Below, one piece after another: positions 34,746 through 44,592 of a stretch of 47,885 nucleotides of DNA. Position numbers and translations under genes: made by a program. The first letter of the stretch is position 1, and each line of letters opens with the position of its first letter. Under the pieces are notes generated by a model. It was not told the origin of the DNA and searched no databases. It was given only the letters and a program-made list of their open reading frames with translations. The stretch spans positions 1 through 47,885 of the forward strand of contig JAMPAG010000013.1 of assembly GCA_023667365.1 (NCBI GenBank), read 5' to 3'. This DNA comes from a bacterium (GTDB lineage: Bacteria; Bacillota; Clostridia; Lachnospirales; Lachnospiraceae).

Positions 34746-35462
34746 TTAGACGTTCTTAGACCGGGTACTTTCCGGTCTTAGAACATCTTCATTTTCTTTC
34801 GCCGCGCGGATTTCCGCCAGATTTCCCTCCACGTCGTCCGTCACCTCGGCGACCTCGTCACTGTCGGCAAACACGACCGCCACGGTACGCCGCAAAATGC
34901 GCAGATCGTTCAGAAAGCTCATATGTTCTACATATTCCACGTCTTTCTCAAGACGTTTATCCCACTCGATAAAATTTCTGCCGCTCACCTGCGCCAGACC
35001 CGTCAGTCCCGGACGGACGCTGTGACGTTTTCTCTCCCGCTCCGTGTACCACGGCAGATAGGAGACGAGCAGCGGCCGCGGTCCGACCAGACTCATATCG
35101 CCCTTAAAAATATTCCAAAGCTCCGGAAGCTCGTCAAGACTCGTCTTGCGGAGCAGCTTCCCGAATTTTGTCAGCCGCACGGAATCCGGCAAAAGTTCGC
35201 CGTTCTCATCCCGCTCATCCGTCATCGTGCGGAACTTACAGAGCGTAAAAATCTTTTCCCGGTATCCGGGCCGCTCCTGATGAAAGATCACGGGCGAACC
35301 GAGCTTCACACGCACCAGAACCGCCACGACCAGATACACCGGACTGAGCACGATCATCCCGATCCCCGAAACCATCATATCTAAAAAACGCTTGATAACC
35401 TTCCGATACACGCGCGATACCTCTTTTTTATCCCTATTCACCCAATTGCGAAACGAATCCAT
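34746..35462 (-). CDS. pglC: PglC-like monotopic phosphoglycosyl transferase
   Basis: A 238-aa initiating transferase with a single re-entrant membrane helix (KRFLDMMVSGIGMIVLSPVYL), no polytopic N-terminal domain, FRTMTDERDENG, the Asp-Glu dyad in SLDELPELWNIFKGDMSLVGPRPL and PGLTGLAQVSGRN. It transfers a sugar-1-phosphate to undecaprenyl phosphate. With PglF- and PglE-like genes directly upstream, the sugar is likely a 4-amino- or diacetamido-6-deoxy sugar. A C-terminal tail of about 40 residues rich in acidic residues goes beyond the minimal domain. ATG at 35462 is preferred to GTG at 35465. A second initiating transferase is at 9572-10990. Confidence 0.88.
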   Translation of the reverse strand: MDSFRNWVNRDKKEVSRVYRKVIKRFLDMMVSGIGMIVLSPVYLVVAVLVRVKLGSPVIFHQERPGYREKIFTLCKFRTMTDERDENGELLPDSVRLTKFGKLLRKTSLDELPELWNIFKGDMSLVGPRPLLVSYLPWYTERERKRHSVRPGLTGLAQVSGRNFIEWDKRLEKDVEYVEHMSFLNDLRILRRTVAVVFADSDEVAEVTDDVEGNLAEIRAAKENEDVLRPESTRSKNV

Positions 35463-35477
35463 CACGCCCCGCGATCC

Positions 35478-36623
35478 TTATTTTCCAAACACCCCGCGCA
35501 CCAGCCCGATGATCCGTTCCATATCCTCCGGCGTGTTTTTAATATCGCTCGGCAGACAAAGACCGCGTTCAAAAATCTGCTGCGATACGCTTTCCTTCCC
35601 GCCGTCATGCGTAAAGAAATCATTTTCCGCAAACACAGGCTGCAAATGCATCGGTTTCCAGATCGGACGCGATTCGATATTGTATTCATCCAGCCGGTCC
35701 ATCACCATATCCGGCGTCACGCCGCTTTTCTCCCTGATCGTCATGCACGAGAGCCAGTAATTTGCCTCTCCCTGCACATTCAGCGGGTTCATTTCAATCT
35801 CTTCCATGTCCGCAAACGCCTCCCGATACCGCTCATAGATCGCTTTTTTCAAGGCGATATGTTCATCCAAATGCAGAAGCTGCCCCCTGCCGACACCCGC
35901 CGTGATATTGCTCATGCGGTAATTGTAGCCGATCTGCGAATGCTGATAGTGCCTTGCCTTATCGCGCGCCTGCGTCGCAAAAAAGCGCGCGCGCGCGATC
36001 GCTTCCTGATCGTCCGATACAAGCATACCGCCCCCGGACGTTGTGATGATCTTATTTCCGTTAAAAGAATATATGCCGAATTTACCGAACGTTCCCGTCT
36101 GCTTCCCTTTATACTGCGCGCCGAGCGATTCCGCCGCATCCTCGATATAGGGAACGCCATGCTGTGCACAGATTTCCATAAGCTCGTCGATCTTCGCGGG
36201 CGTCCCGTACAGATAGACGGCAATGACCGCTTTGACCTGCGGATATTTCTCAAACGCCCGTATAAGCGCCTGCGGCGACATATTCCATGTGTCCGGCTCG
36301 CAGTCGATAAATACCGGAACCGCCTTCTCATAGATGATCGGATTACAGGTCGCGGAAAATGTCAGAGACGGCGCAAAGACAATATCTCCCTCTTTGACGC
36401 CCGCCAGTTTCAGCGCAAGATGAATCGCCGCCGTTCCCGAATCCAATGCCGCCGCATAGCCCGCTTTCGTATATGCGCAGATTTCTTTTTCAAATGCGTC
36501 CACATTCGGTCCGAGCGGCGCCACCCAGTTCGTATCGAACGCCTCCATGACAAAACGCTGCTCATCCCCATGCGTAGTAGGACTCGACAAATAAATTCTC
36601 TTATATTCCTCTTTGCTGCTCAT
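35478..36623 (-). CDS. pglE: PglE-like sugar aminotransferase (DegT/DnrJ/EryC1 family)
   Basis: A 381-aa PLP-dependent fold-type I aminotransferase. The Schiff-base Lys is K191 in SFNGNKIITTSGGG; other marks are RIYLSSPTTHGDEQRFV, NWVAPLGPNVDAFE, LDSGTAAIHLAL and EDAAESLGAQYKGK. These closely follow PglE, which aminates the C4 keto group of UDP-2-acetamido-4-keto-6-deoxyglucose using glutamate. The keto substrate would come from the PglF-like enzyme next upstream (120-nt gap, no clear promoter or repeat). The product would be UDP-QuiNAc4N-type or its C4 epimer; the stereochemistry cannot be read from sequence. Confidence 0.9.
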   Translation of the reverse strand: MSSKEEYKRIYLSSPTTHGDEQRFVMEAFDTNWVAPLGPNVDAFEKEICAYTKAGYAAALDSGTAAIHLALKLAGVKEGDIVFAPSLTFSATCNPIIYEKAVPVFIDCEPDTWNMSPQALIRAFEKYPQVKAVIAVYLYGTPAKIDELMEICAQHGVPYIEDAAESLGAQYKGKQTGTFGKFGIYSFNGNKIITTSGGGMLVSDDQEAIARARFFATQARDKARHYQHSQIGYNYRMSNITAGVGRGQLLHLDEHIALKKAIYERYREAFADMEEIEMNPLNVQGEANYWLSCMTIREKSGVTPDMVMDRLDEYNIESRPIWKPMHLQPVFAENDFFTHDGGKESVSQQIFERGLCLPSDIKNTPEDMERIIGLVRGVFGK

Positions 36624-36743
36624 AGACCATTATCCTCCCTGATCACCCTGATTCCCGTTTCCGCTTAGAGCCGCTCCCTGCACTGACTTGTACTCCCCGC
36701 CTCTATGATCCGCCCGCACACCGCTTCCTTCTCAGGCTGCGCC

Positions 36744-38636
<1,893 letters not shown>

Positions 38637-38698
38637 GGCTACACCTTTTTTACTGCATTATTGCCATCTTTTTCGATTTCTGTGACAATTACAATATT

Positions 38699-41212
38699 TT
38701 ATTTTACCACAATTTTTTCCGTACGCATAGTTATCAGCAAAAACAATGTAGAAAAGCATAGCGGCATACACGGATTCGACACATATTCCGTCAGGCTTAC
38801 GAGCAGGAATGCGCAGCCTGTCAAAAATACCGCAAATTGTTTTTCACTTCTCTCTTTTCCCGTCCAGATCCGGTAAACGGCAAGAAAGATCATCAGCAGG
38901 ATCAGCAGGAGAGACAGTACTCCCGCCGGGATCCCAAAATCAAACGCGTTTTGAATAAACGAGTTGTGCGCGTGGCCGGATAACATTTCATACTCGCCGT
39001 CAAATCCCATCTGCGCATGTCCCGTCCACGTCAGATGTTCCAGATAATCCAGAAATATCGCAAGTCTGCCGTTCGACATTTCATTCAGGATAAAATCTTC
39101 CTCCTTCTCATCCGTTACCTCCGGCAGACCTGTAATCTGCCCGGACGCCAGCTCCGTCAATACGCGGAGCGGCGGATTTCCTGACGCGTGATCCTCTAAA
39201 TATTTCTCAATAAATTCCTGCGGAACCCACAGCCTGCCCGCCCACAGTCTCACAAGCGCCCTGACATTCATATATCTGCCGGAATCCGGCGCCTCGCCCA
39301 CCCTGACCGCTTCGTCAAAGTCCTCATCTCCATTCAGGTAGACCGGCTCGTTTACAACGGCAGGAACGCATCTGGTCACCGTATAGACCACAGGCAGACT
39401 GATCAAAAGGGATGCCAGCATCATGCCCGCCACCTGCAGGTAAGACCGGAGTTTCGGTCGGTATACGATCGCCGCGCCAATTGCCAGCGCAGCGGCAGTG
39501 CCAGCCACTGCCATCAGCGCCGTCCTTGGCATTGCCAGCGTGATATAGGCAAGCACGACGCCATAAGCCGCCCACCGTGTCCATGCTTTCCGAAACACGG
39601 TGCCAGAGTCCCTGATCGTCAAAAACAGACGCAGCAGTGCCGCTGCCGCCACTGCAGAAAGATAGATTCCCGTGCTTGCCACCGTATGAAACCACATCGG
39701 ATACCGGTTAAACCGATAATAATGATACGGTCTGTGCAGACAGCACATCACGATCATCAGACAGAAATGCAAAAGCAGGGCGCTCAACATATGATGCACG
39801 ATCTGATCCTTTTGTTCCTCCGTATAGTCCTGCATATAAAAAAGCGTGAACGTTACCGTCATCATAAACGGCCACATCTTCCCAAGGCTATTGGCCATCA
39901 TACAGATGCACATAAGACCGAAACACACCACCAGCGGAATATTCAGCCTCTGTTCCCGCAGCTTTTTGATATTCCGTATCGTATGAATGAGCACGATCCC
40001 CCACAAAGCCGCCGCCGCAACAAAGAGCCGCGCGACCTCCGTACCATGCTCTCCCCCGCCGTACAGCCTGCAATATACCATGCCGGCAGGAATGAGAAAC
40101 AGACACCATAATACAGAAAATACATTGACAACCTGACGAAGCTTTAACGTCAGGATCACAAAAAGACCAAACAGCAGAAATACTGCGTTTCTGGCCAGAT
40201 CCTGCTTCCACTGGATCGACGCATTGACGTAAGCTGTGCCCTCATAAAACAAACCGGTCAGACATAAAATCTGCAAATAGTTGATCCAGCGCTTCTTGCC
40301 GCTCTCTTTTTCCTCTCTGCCTCTTTCGTTTTGTCTTTTTTGCATGTCCGCAATCCGCTGCGCGCCCTTATGACAGACATACAAAAGAACACCAAGCGCA
40401 CCCAGACAGGCCGCGGCGTATACAAGCATATCCCAGATCTCTCCGCCGAAAAAGCGCGCGATGCAGAGCTGATAAAAGCAAAATCCAATGAAAAGCACGC
40501 CCGCTGCGAGCAGCCCGATCAGGCAGCCCCGCAAAAACTGCGGGATGCAGTTTTTCTTTTTTAGCAGCTCGATCGCAAAAACGATGCCGACATAGAGAAT
40601 GCTCCCGCAGGCGATCACCCCTGCGATACATAAGGCGAGAAATCCGCCGGAATACTGCGCCGTATAATGAAAACGGATCAGCATCGCCCGATCCTCATAC
40701 CATGTCCCGGCATAGGAAAAAGCGCCGCACTCATCCAGCTTAAGCAGATCGCGGTCCGCATATGCCGCTTTCAGTGTGCCGATACTGTCAAAATGCACAT
40801 TGAGTCCAAGATAATAGGTGCCGCCGGGCGTCACGTCCAGATCCGGGGTTATAAGGATCTCCCCATACGTCTGTATCTCAAAAAAATGAAGCACCTCCTG
40901 ATACACGATCTGATATTCCGCATCATACAGCGTCACAAATACCCGGTCCATGGAATGCACGTCCGTAACCTCGCAGGCTGCATGAATCTCCTGAAGATGA
41001 CCTTCCTGCGGCATAAACTCCTGAAGCACGATCTCATCCATAGTCACAGCCTCTGTATAGGAAGGCGGCGTCTCCTCATACGCAGAATACACAGAACGAT
41101 AAAAATACCGCAGCGGCCATATCATGAAACATAACACAGCCACCACCGTCCCTAAAATGATCTGCAATCCCACATACCGTAATAGCGTTTTTTTACTGAT
41201 CAACCCAGTCAT
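38699..41212 (-). CDS. O-antigen ligase/Wzy-like polymerase with large extracytoplasmic N-terminal domain
   Basis: An 837-aa polytopic protein. One N-terminal helix is followed by about 150 residues outside the membrane rich in beta strands (DRVFVTLYDAEYQIVYQEV, GGTYYLGLNVHFDS), then a block of more than ten membrane helices. The Wzy_C/WaaL signature region holds a large loop and SGHAHNSFIQNAFDFGIPAG near the C-terminus (GHxHN motif). Such proteins polymerise or ligate lipid-linked repeat units on the outer face. A cytosolic Lys/Arg-rich loop (QKRQNERGREEKESGKKR) lies between helices. Its ATG follows the DUF6020 stop directly. It is the only polymerase candidate in the window. Confidence 0.78.
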   Translation of the reverse strand: MTGLISKKTLLRYVGLQIILGTVVAVLCFMIWPLRYFYRSVYSAYEETPPSYTEAVTMDEIVLQEFMPQEGHLQEIHAACEVTDVHSMDRVFVTLYDAEYQIVYQEVLHFFEIQTYGEILITPDLDVTPGGTYYLGLNVHFDSIGTLKAAYADRDLLKLDECGAFSYAGTWYEDRAMLIRFHYTAQYSGGFLALCIAGVIACGSILYVGIVFAIELLKKKNCIPQFLRGCLIGLLAAGVLFIGFCFYQLCIARFFGGEIWDMLVYAAACLGALGVLLYVCHKGAQRIADMQKRQNERGREEKESGKKRWINYLQILCLTGLFYEGTAYVNASIQWKQDLARNAVFLLFGLFVILTLKLRQVVNVFSVLWCLFLIPAGMVYCRLYGGGEHGTEVARLFVAAAALWGIVLIHTIRNIKKLREQRLNIPLVVCFGLMCICMMANSLGKMWPFMMTVTFTLFYMQDYTEEQKDQIVHHMLSALLLHFCLMIVMCCLHRPYHYYRFNRYPMWFHTVASTGIYLSAVAAAALLRLFLTIRDSGTVFRKAWTRWAAYGVVLAYITLAMPRTALMAVAGTAAALAIGAAIVYRPKLRSYLQVAGMMLASLLISLPVVYTVTRCVPAVVNEPVYLNGDEDFDEAVRVGEAPDSGRYMNVRALVRLWAGRLWVPQEFIEKYLEDHASGNPPLRVLTELASGQITGLPEVTDEKEEDFILNEMSNGRLAIFLDYLEHLTWTGHAQMGFDGEYEMLSGHAHNSFIQNAFDFGIPAGVLSLLLILLMIFLAVYRIWTGKERSEKQFAVFLTGCAFLLVSLTEYVSNPCMPLCFSTLFLLITMRTEKIVVK

Positions 41213-42931
41213 CTATGAAACAATGATCCTTTCCGCCTCGCGGCATTCGCTGGATGTCTGCTCCTGCGCAGCCGCCCGGCTCATTGCCCGCGGGAATACA
41301 AACGCGAGCAACAGTGGAAACCCAAAATAGAAGTACAATACATACCTGACAAGCGCCGCAGGTCCCGGCAAAACCGTCAAAAACAATAAAAACACCAACA
41401 TGCCATAAGCCGCCCGCCGGTACCGCCTCATGGACAGATGCACGCACATCCCCAGAAGAAACAGCCAAAAATAACATGCGGGGTGAAACAGAACCCTGAT
41501 TCCCGCGATCTTCTGCCACGAAATCTCCAGAGACAGCCTGCGCACAAACGCGTCCAACGCATGAAACAGGCTCACGCGCTTTCCCGGCGCTTCCGTTTCG
41601 TACCCGAAATAGGAGCTGTCCTCATAGACGAATGTAGCGGTCTGATTTCCTTTATAGCAGTTCAGCGAAGCATAGGGATACCAAAAACCATAGTTATTGA
41701 CCAAAAATGCGTTCAGGTACGATGCGGAATTCTCCTTTCCTACCTGCATCCACAACCTCCAAAAATCCCGCCCTTCAGCCGAATAAGCCTCATTGTCAAA
41801 AGACACCTTGACAGGATCCGCCAATGTCGGTCTGTATCGGAGCAATGCCTCGCGAGGCAGAAACCGGTAAAGCGTCTCTTTCTGCTCCTCACTGAGCACC
41901 TCTTCCTTATAGCAATAGACTCTGGCTAACTGCTGGATCGGAATGGCCAACAGTTCCTGCTTTTCCTGATTATCGGCATCCGTTACGCACTTTAGTCCGA
42001 ACGAACACAGCAAATACGCGGCCAGCACCGCGAGCAGGGACAGCGCCATCTTTTTACGATCGCGGCGCAATGCGCCGATCAGAAACGGGGCTGCCGGCAC
42101 CAGCGCATAAATCCCGTTCTTTCTCATGAGAAGCATCAGCAGTCCATTGATTACAAGCGCCTTCCTGCTCCCCGTATTAAATTGCGCAAGATCGATCCAA
42201 TTGACCAGAAAAAGGAGCAGAAAGACGGTAAAAAGCACATCCTTTGTCGTGCACAGCGCATACATCGGAATCACCGGGAACAGACACAGATACACCCTGC
42301 CCAGTATACGGAGCCAGCGCCGGACGCCCCATTTTTTCATTTTGCATAAAATATAACTAAAGGACATCGCCGTAAAGACGGCCTGACAGGCTGTATATAC
42401 CGCGATTCCGGCATTATAGCTTCCCGTGATCTTATGGATCACCTTTATCGTCCAGCCGAGCAGCAGCACATGCGCAAGCGGATGATGCGTCGTATACTGC
42501 GCGGTAAGAACCATATTCAGCTCCTCCTGCGCATCATAGAGAAAGTAACCGGGATAGGATGCCAAGAAGTACGGCAGCCAGCATAGCAACAGTTCTGCCG
42601 CAATGATCCAAAATTCCCGCTTTTTATAAAATTTTCGGATGGCGCATCGCCTGCTTCCGCCCAGCCCGCCGTCCTGTTCCTCTTTTTCCCATACAGAAGT
42701 AAGCCTGCCATAACAGCTTTTGTCGGCCTGTAACAGGTAGAATATCCCGCATACCGCCGGAAACGCAAAAAGAAAAAACAGAAAGATCCCGCCCCAGGTC
42801 CGCGCGGAGACATACTGGACACTGCCCTGCTTTTCAAGCTGTCCTCCGATTATCATGGCGGTTGAAAAGAGCGCTGCATATACCATCGCATACAAAATAC
42901 TTCTTCTACTGATCCGCTTCCCTTTCTTCAC
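41213..42931 (-). CDS. DUF6020-family polytopic membrane protein
   Basis: A 572-aa protein with about twelve hydrophobic segments. The outside loop FLASYPGYFLYDAQEELNMVL...QYTTHHPLAHVLLLG carries the motif set of DUF6020, a Firmicute membrane family found beside glycosyltransferases. The Asp and His residues in this loop resemble GT-C catalytic loops, so a polyprenyl-phosphate-sugar transferase role is plausible but unproven. It starts inside the last codons of the GtrB-like GT2 gene (26-nt overlap), implying translational coupling and perhaps use of that enzyme's product as donor. Confidence 0.7.
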   Translation of the reverse strand: MKKGKRISRRSILYAMVYAALFSTAMIIGGQLEKQGSVQYVSARTWGGIFLFFLFAFPAVCGIFYLLQADKSCYGRLTSVWEKEEQDGGLGGSRRCAIRKFYKKREFWIIAAELLLCWLPYFLASYPGYFLYDAQEELNMVLTAQYTTHHPLAHVLLLGWTIKVIHKITGSYNAGIAVYTACQAVFTAMSFSYILCKMKKWGVRRWLRILGRVYLCLFPVIPMYALCTTKDVLFTVFLLLFLVNWIDLAQFNTGSRKALVINGLLMLLMRKNGIYALVPAAPFLIGALRRDRKKMALSLLAVLAAYLLCSFGLKCVTDADNQEKQELLAIPIQQLARVYCYKEEVLSEEQKETLYRFLPREALLRYRPTLADPVKVSFDNEAYSAEGRDFWRLWMQVGKENSASYLNAFLVNNYGFWYPYASLNCYKGNQTATFVYEDSSYFGYETEAPGKRVSLFHALDAFVRRLSLEISWQKIAGIRVLFHPACYFWLFLLGMCVHLSMRRYRRAAYGMLVFLLFLTVLPGPAALVRYVLYFYFGFPLLLAFVFPRAMSRAAAQEQTSSECREAERIIVS

Positions 42932-43871
42932 TCGTTACCTTCTCCCTGATCACAAACTGCGGTGAACGGTTCATGCTGATGTACATTCTTCCGATATATT
43001 CCCCGATCAGACCGAGCATCAGCATGATCATCCCGCCAATAAATACAAGCGCTGACATTAAGGAGCTGAAACCGAGCGGAACAATCGGATTCACAAACTT
43101 TTTAATGACCGTATAGACGCCATACAGAAATCCTGCCGCGGCGGTCAGCACGCCAATCACGGTAGCGATACGCAGCGGCTTGATCGAGAATGCGGTAAAT
43201 CCGTTAAACCAGAGCGCCAGCAGCTTTTTCATCGTATAGCCGGAGCTTCCCACCTCGCGCTCCCTGTGCGTTACATCCACATTAGAAATATTTTTGGTCG
43301 CACGCAGCACCAGTCCGATCACGTAGGGATAGCAGTTCTCGTAATGCAGCATATCCTCCACAATAAAGCGTTTTGCCGCAAAATAGCTGGAAATATACAG
43401 CTCCTTCGGCTTCCCTAACATAATCCGCGTCATCCACTCGTTGACCTTACTGCCGAAATTGCGGAATGTCGAATGTTTTTTCTGCGTATAACGCGCATAC
43501 ACGACATCGCTTCCTTCTTCGATCCCGGAAAGAAGCTTTCCAACCTCTGCTGCCGGCGTCTGCCCGTCGTCATCCAGACAGACGATAACGTCCCCCCGCA
43601 CCTCGTGAAAGCCCGCCATCAATGCCGCATGCTGACCGAAATTTCTGGCAAGACCAATGCCCGTCACGCGGCAGGGCGCCTCGTTCACGATCCGCCGGAT
43701 TACCTCCATCGTATCGTCCGGCGAAGCATCGTTGACAAGCACAATCTCATATGCGTATCTGGAAAGCTGCTCCATCGTCTCATGGATCTCCTGCACAACG
43801 CCCGGCAGTGTCTGCGCCGAACGGTAACAGGGTATCACAAAACTCACGGTCGTCTTTTTCTCATCTTTCAT
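42906..43871 (-). CDS. GtrB/DPM-like polyprenyl-phosphate sugar synthase (GT2)
   Basis: A 321-aa GT2 enzyme with a cytosolic GT-A domain (SFVIPCYRSAQTLPGVVQEI, VNDASPDDT, DDDGQTPAAEV) and two C-terminal transmembrane helices (KPLRIATVIGVLTAAAG; SLMSALVFIGGMIMLMLGLI) ending EYIGRMYISMNRSPQFVI, the pattern of bactoprenol glucosyltransferases such as GtrB and of ArnC. It makes undecaprenyl-phosphate sugar, the donor for GT-C enzymes. ATG 43871 has GGTGG 8 nt upstream; the GTG at 43883 does not. The window encodes several possible users of its product (GtrII-like, GT39-like and others), but no GtrA-type flippase. Confidence 0.87.
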   Translation of the reverse strand: MKDEKKTTVSFVIPCYRSAQTLPGVVQEIHETMEQLSRYAYEIVLVNDASPDDTMEVIRRIVNEAPCRVTGIGLARNFGQHAALMAGFHEVRGDVIVCLDDDGQTPAAEVGKLLSGIEEGSDVVYARYTQKKHSTFRNFGSKVNEWMTRIMLGKPKELYISSYFAAKRFIVEDMLHYENCYPYVIGLVLRATKNISNVDVTHREREVGSSGYTMKKLLALWFNGFTAFSIKPLRIATVIGVLTAAAGFLYGVYTVIKKFVNPIVPLGFSSLMSALVFIGGMIMLMLGLIGEYIGRMYISMNRSPQFVIREKVTSEEREADQ

Positions 43872-43937
43872 CGTATTTTCCACCTTCTGTCATGCTGCAT
43901 AGGCAGCGGGTCACGCCGCAAACGGCACCGCGCGCCC

Positions 43938-44477
43938 TTATCTTCTTTCTTCAGGATTAATCACAGCCATCAGAACGACGTCCCGGAAACTGCCCTGCAA
44001 AAACACCTCGTCGTGCAGACACGCTTCCTCGACGAACCCCGCACGCGCATAACTTTTCCGCGCCCTCTCATTATCCGCCAGCACGCGCAGCATCACACGG
44101 TGCAGCGCCAGTTCATGAAACGCGTAATCGAGCGCAAGATGCGCTGCTTCCGTCCCAAGTCCTTTGCCAAGCGCCGTCTCTTCCCCGATAAAGATCCCAT
44201 ATTCCGCCCTGCGGTGCTCCCTGTCAATATCCCTGAAATAAACACTTCCGACCGCACGCCCGTCCTGCGCAAGACAGATTATCATCTGCACGACGCGTCC
44301 GGTCTCCACCTGCGTTTTGATCCATTCCAGATGTCCCTCGCGCGTAAACGGCTTCTGATAGATAAACCGTTTACGCACAAAGTCCTCATTTCTCCATGCA
44401 ACGATCCGATCCGTATCCTCTTTTGTCATCATCCTGAGGCAGACCTTCCTGCCTCTGCGAATCCATTGCTTATCCAC
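43938..44477 (-). CDS. GNAT acetyltransferase, probable amino-sugar N-acetyltransferase
   Basis: A 179-aa RimJ/RimL-like GNAT: VCLRMMTKEDTDRIVAWRN, GSVYFRDIDREHRRAEYGIFIGE, acetyl-CoA loop EETALGKGLGTEAA, FHELALHRVMLRVLADNERARKSYARAGF. Close relatives such as PseH acetylate the 4-amino group of nucleotide sugars. I start at GTG 44477 because GGGGGA lies upstream and family members begin about ten residues before this motif; the open frame continues to 44738 but would overlap the upstream gene and is not protein-like. Beside a WecE-like aminotransferase it could do the WecD step, making TDP-Fuc4NAc. It could instead supply the missing PglD step. Confidence 0.8.
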   Translation of the reverse strand: MDKQWIRRGRKVCLRMMTKEDTDRIVAWRNEDFVRKRFIYQKPFTREGHLEWIKTQVETGRVVQMIICLAQDGRAVGSVYFRDIDREHRRAEYGIFIGEETALGKGLGTEAAHLALDYAFHELALHRVMLRVLADNERARKSYARAGFVEEACLHDEVFLQGSFRDVVLMAVINPEERR

Positions 44478-44497
44478 CGCCAGTCCCCCAATGATCC

Positions 44498-44521
44498 CGG
44501 ATACCCTTTTTTCTGTATCCG
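44498..44521. repeat. Perfect 7-bp inverted repeat before the GNAT gene
   Basis: CGGATAC and GTATCCG flank a 10-nt loop, about 20 nt upstream of the GTG start. On the minus strand no T-run follows, so it is not a standard terminator. It might shape translation of the GNAT gene. Confidence 0.4.
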
Positions 44522-44531
44522 CCTTTCTGTA

Positions 44532-44581
44532 CGCTGCCTTAACGCATACGCCCCTGCGCTGCCCTGACGCATACGCTTTCC
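44532..44581. repeat. 25-nt tandem duplication, two copies
   Basis: Two adjacent 25-nt units (44532-44556 and 44557-44581) begin CGCTGCC and share ACGCATACGC. They lie in the 115-nt gap between the polytopic gene and the GNAT gene. Confidence 0.6.
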
Positions 44582-44592
44582 GGCATCCGTTC

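Noticed and set aside
38637..38698. Promoter upstream of the PglF-like gene
   Set aside because: The gap is AT-rich with a TTGTCA box, but no -10 lies at an acceptable distance.
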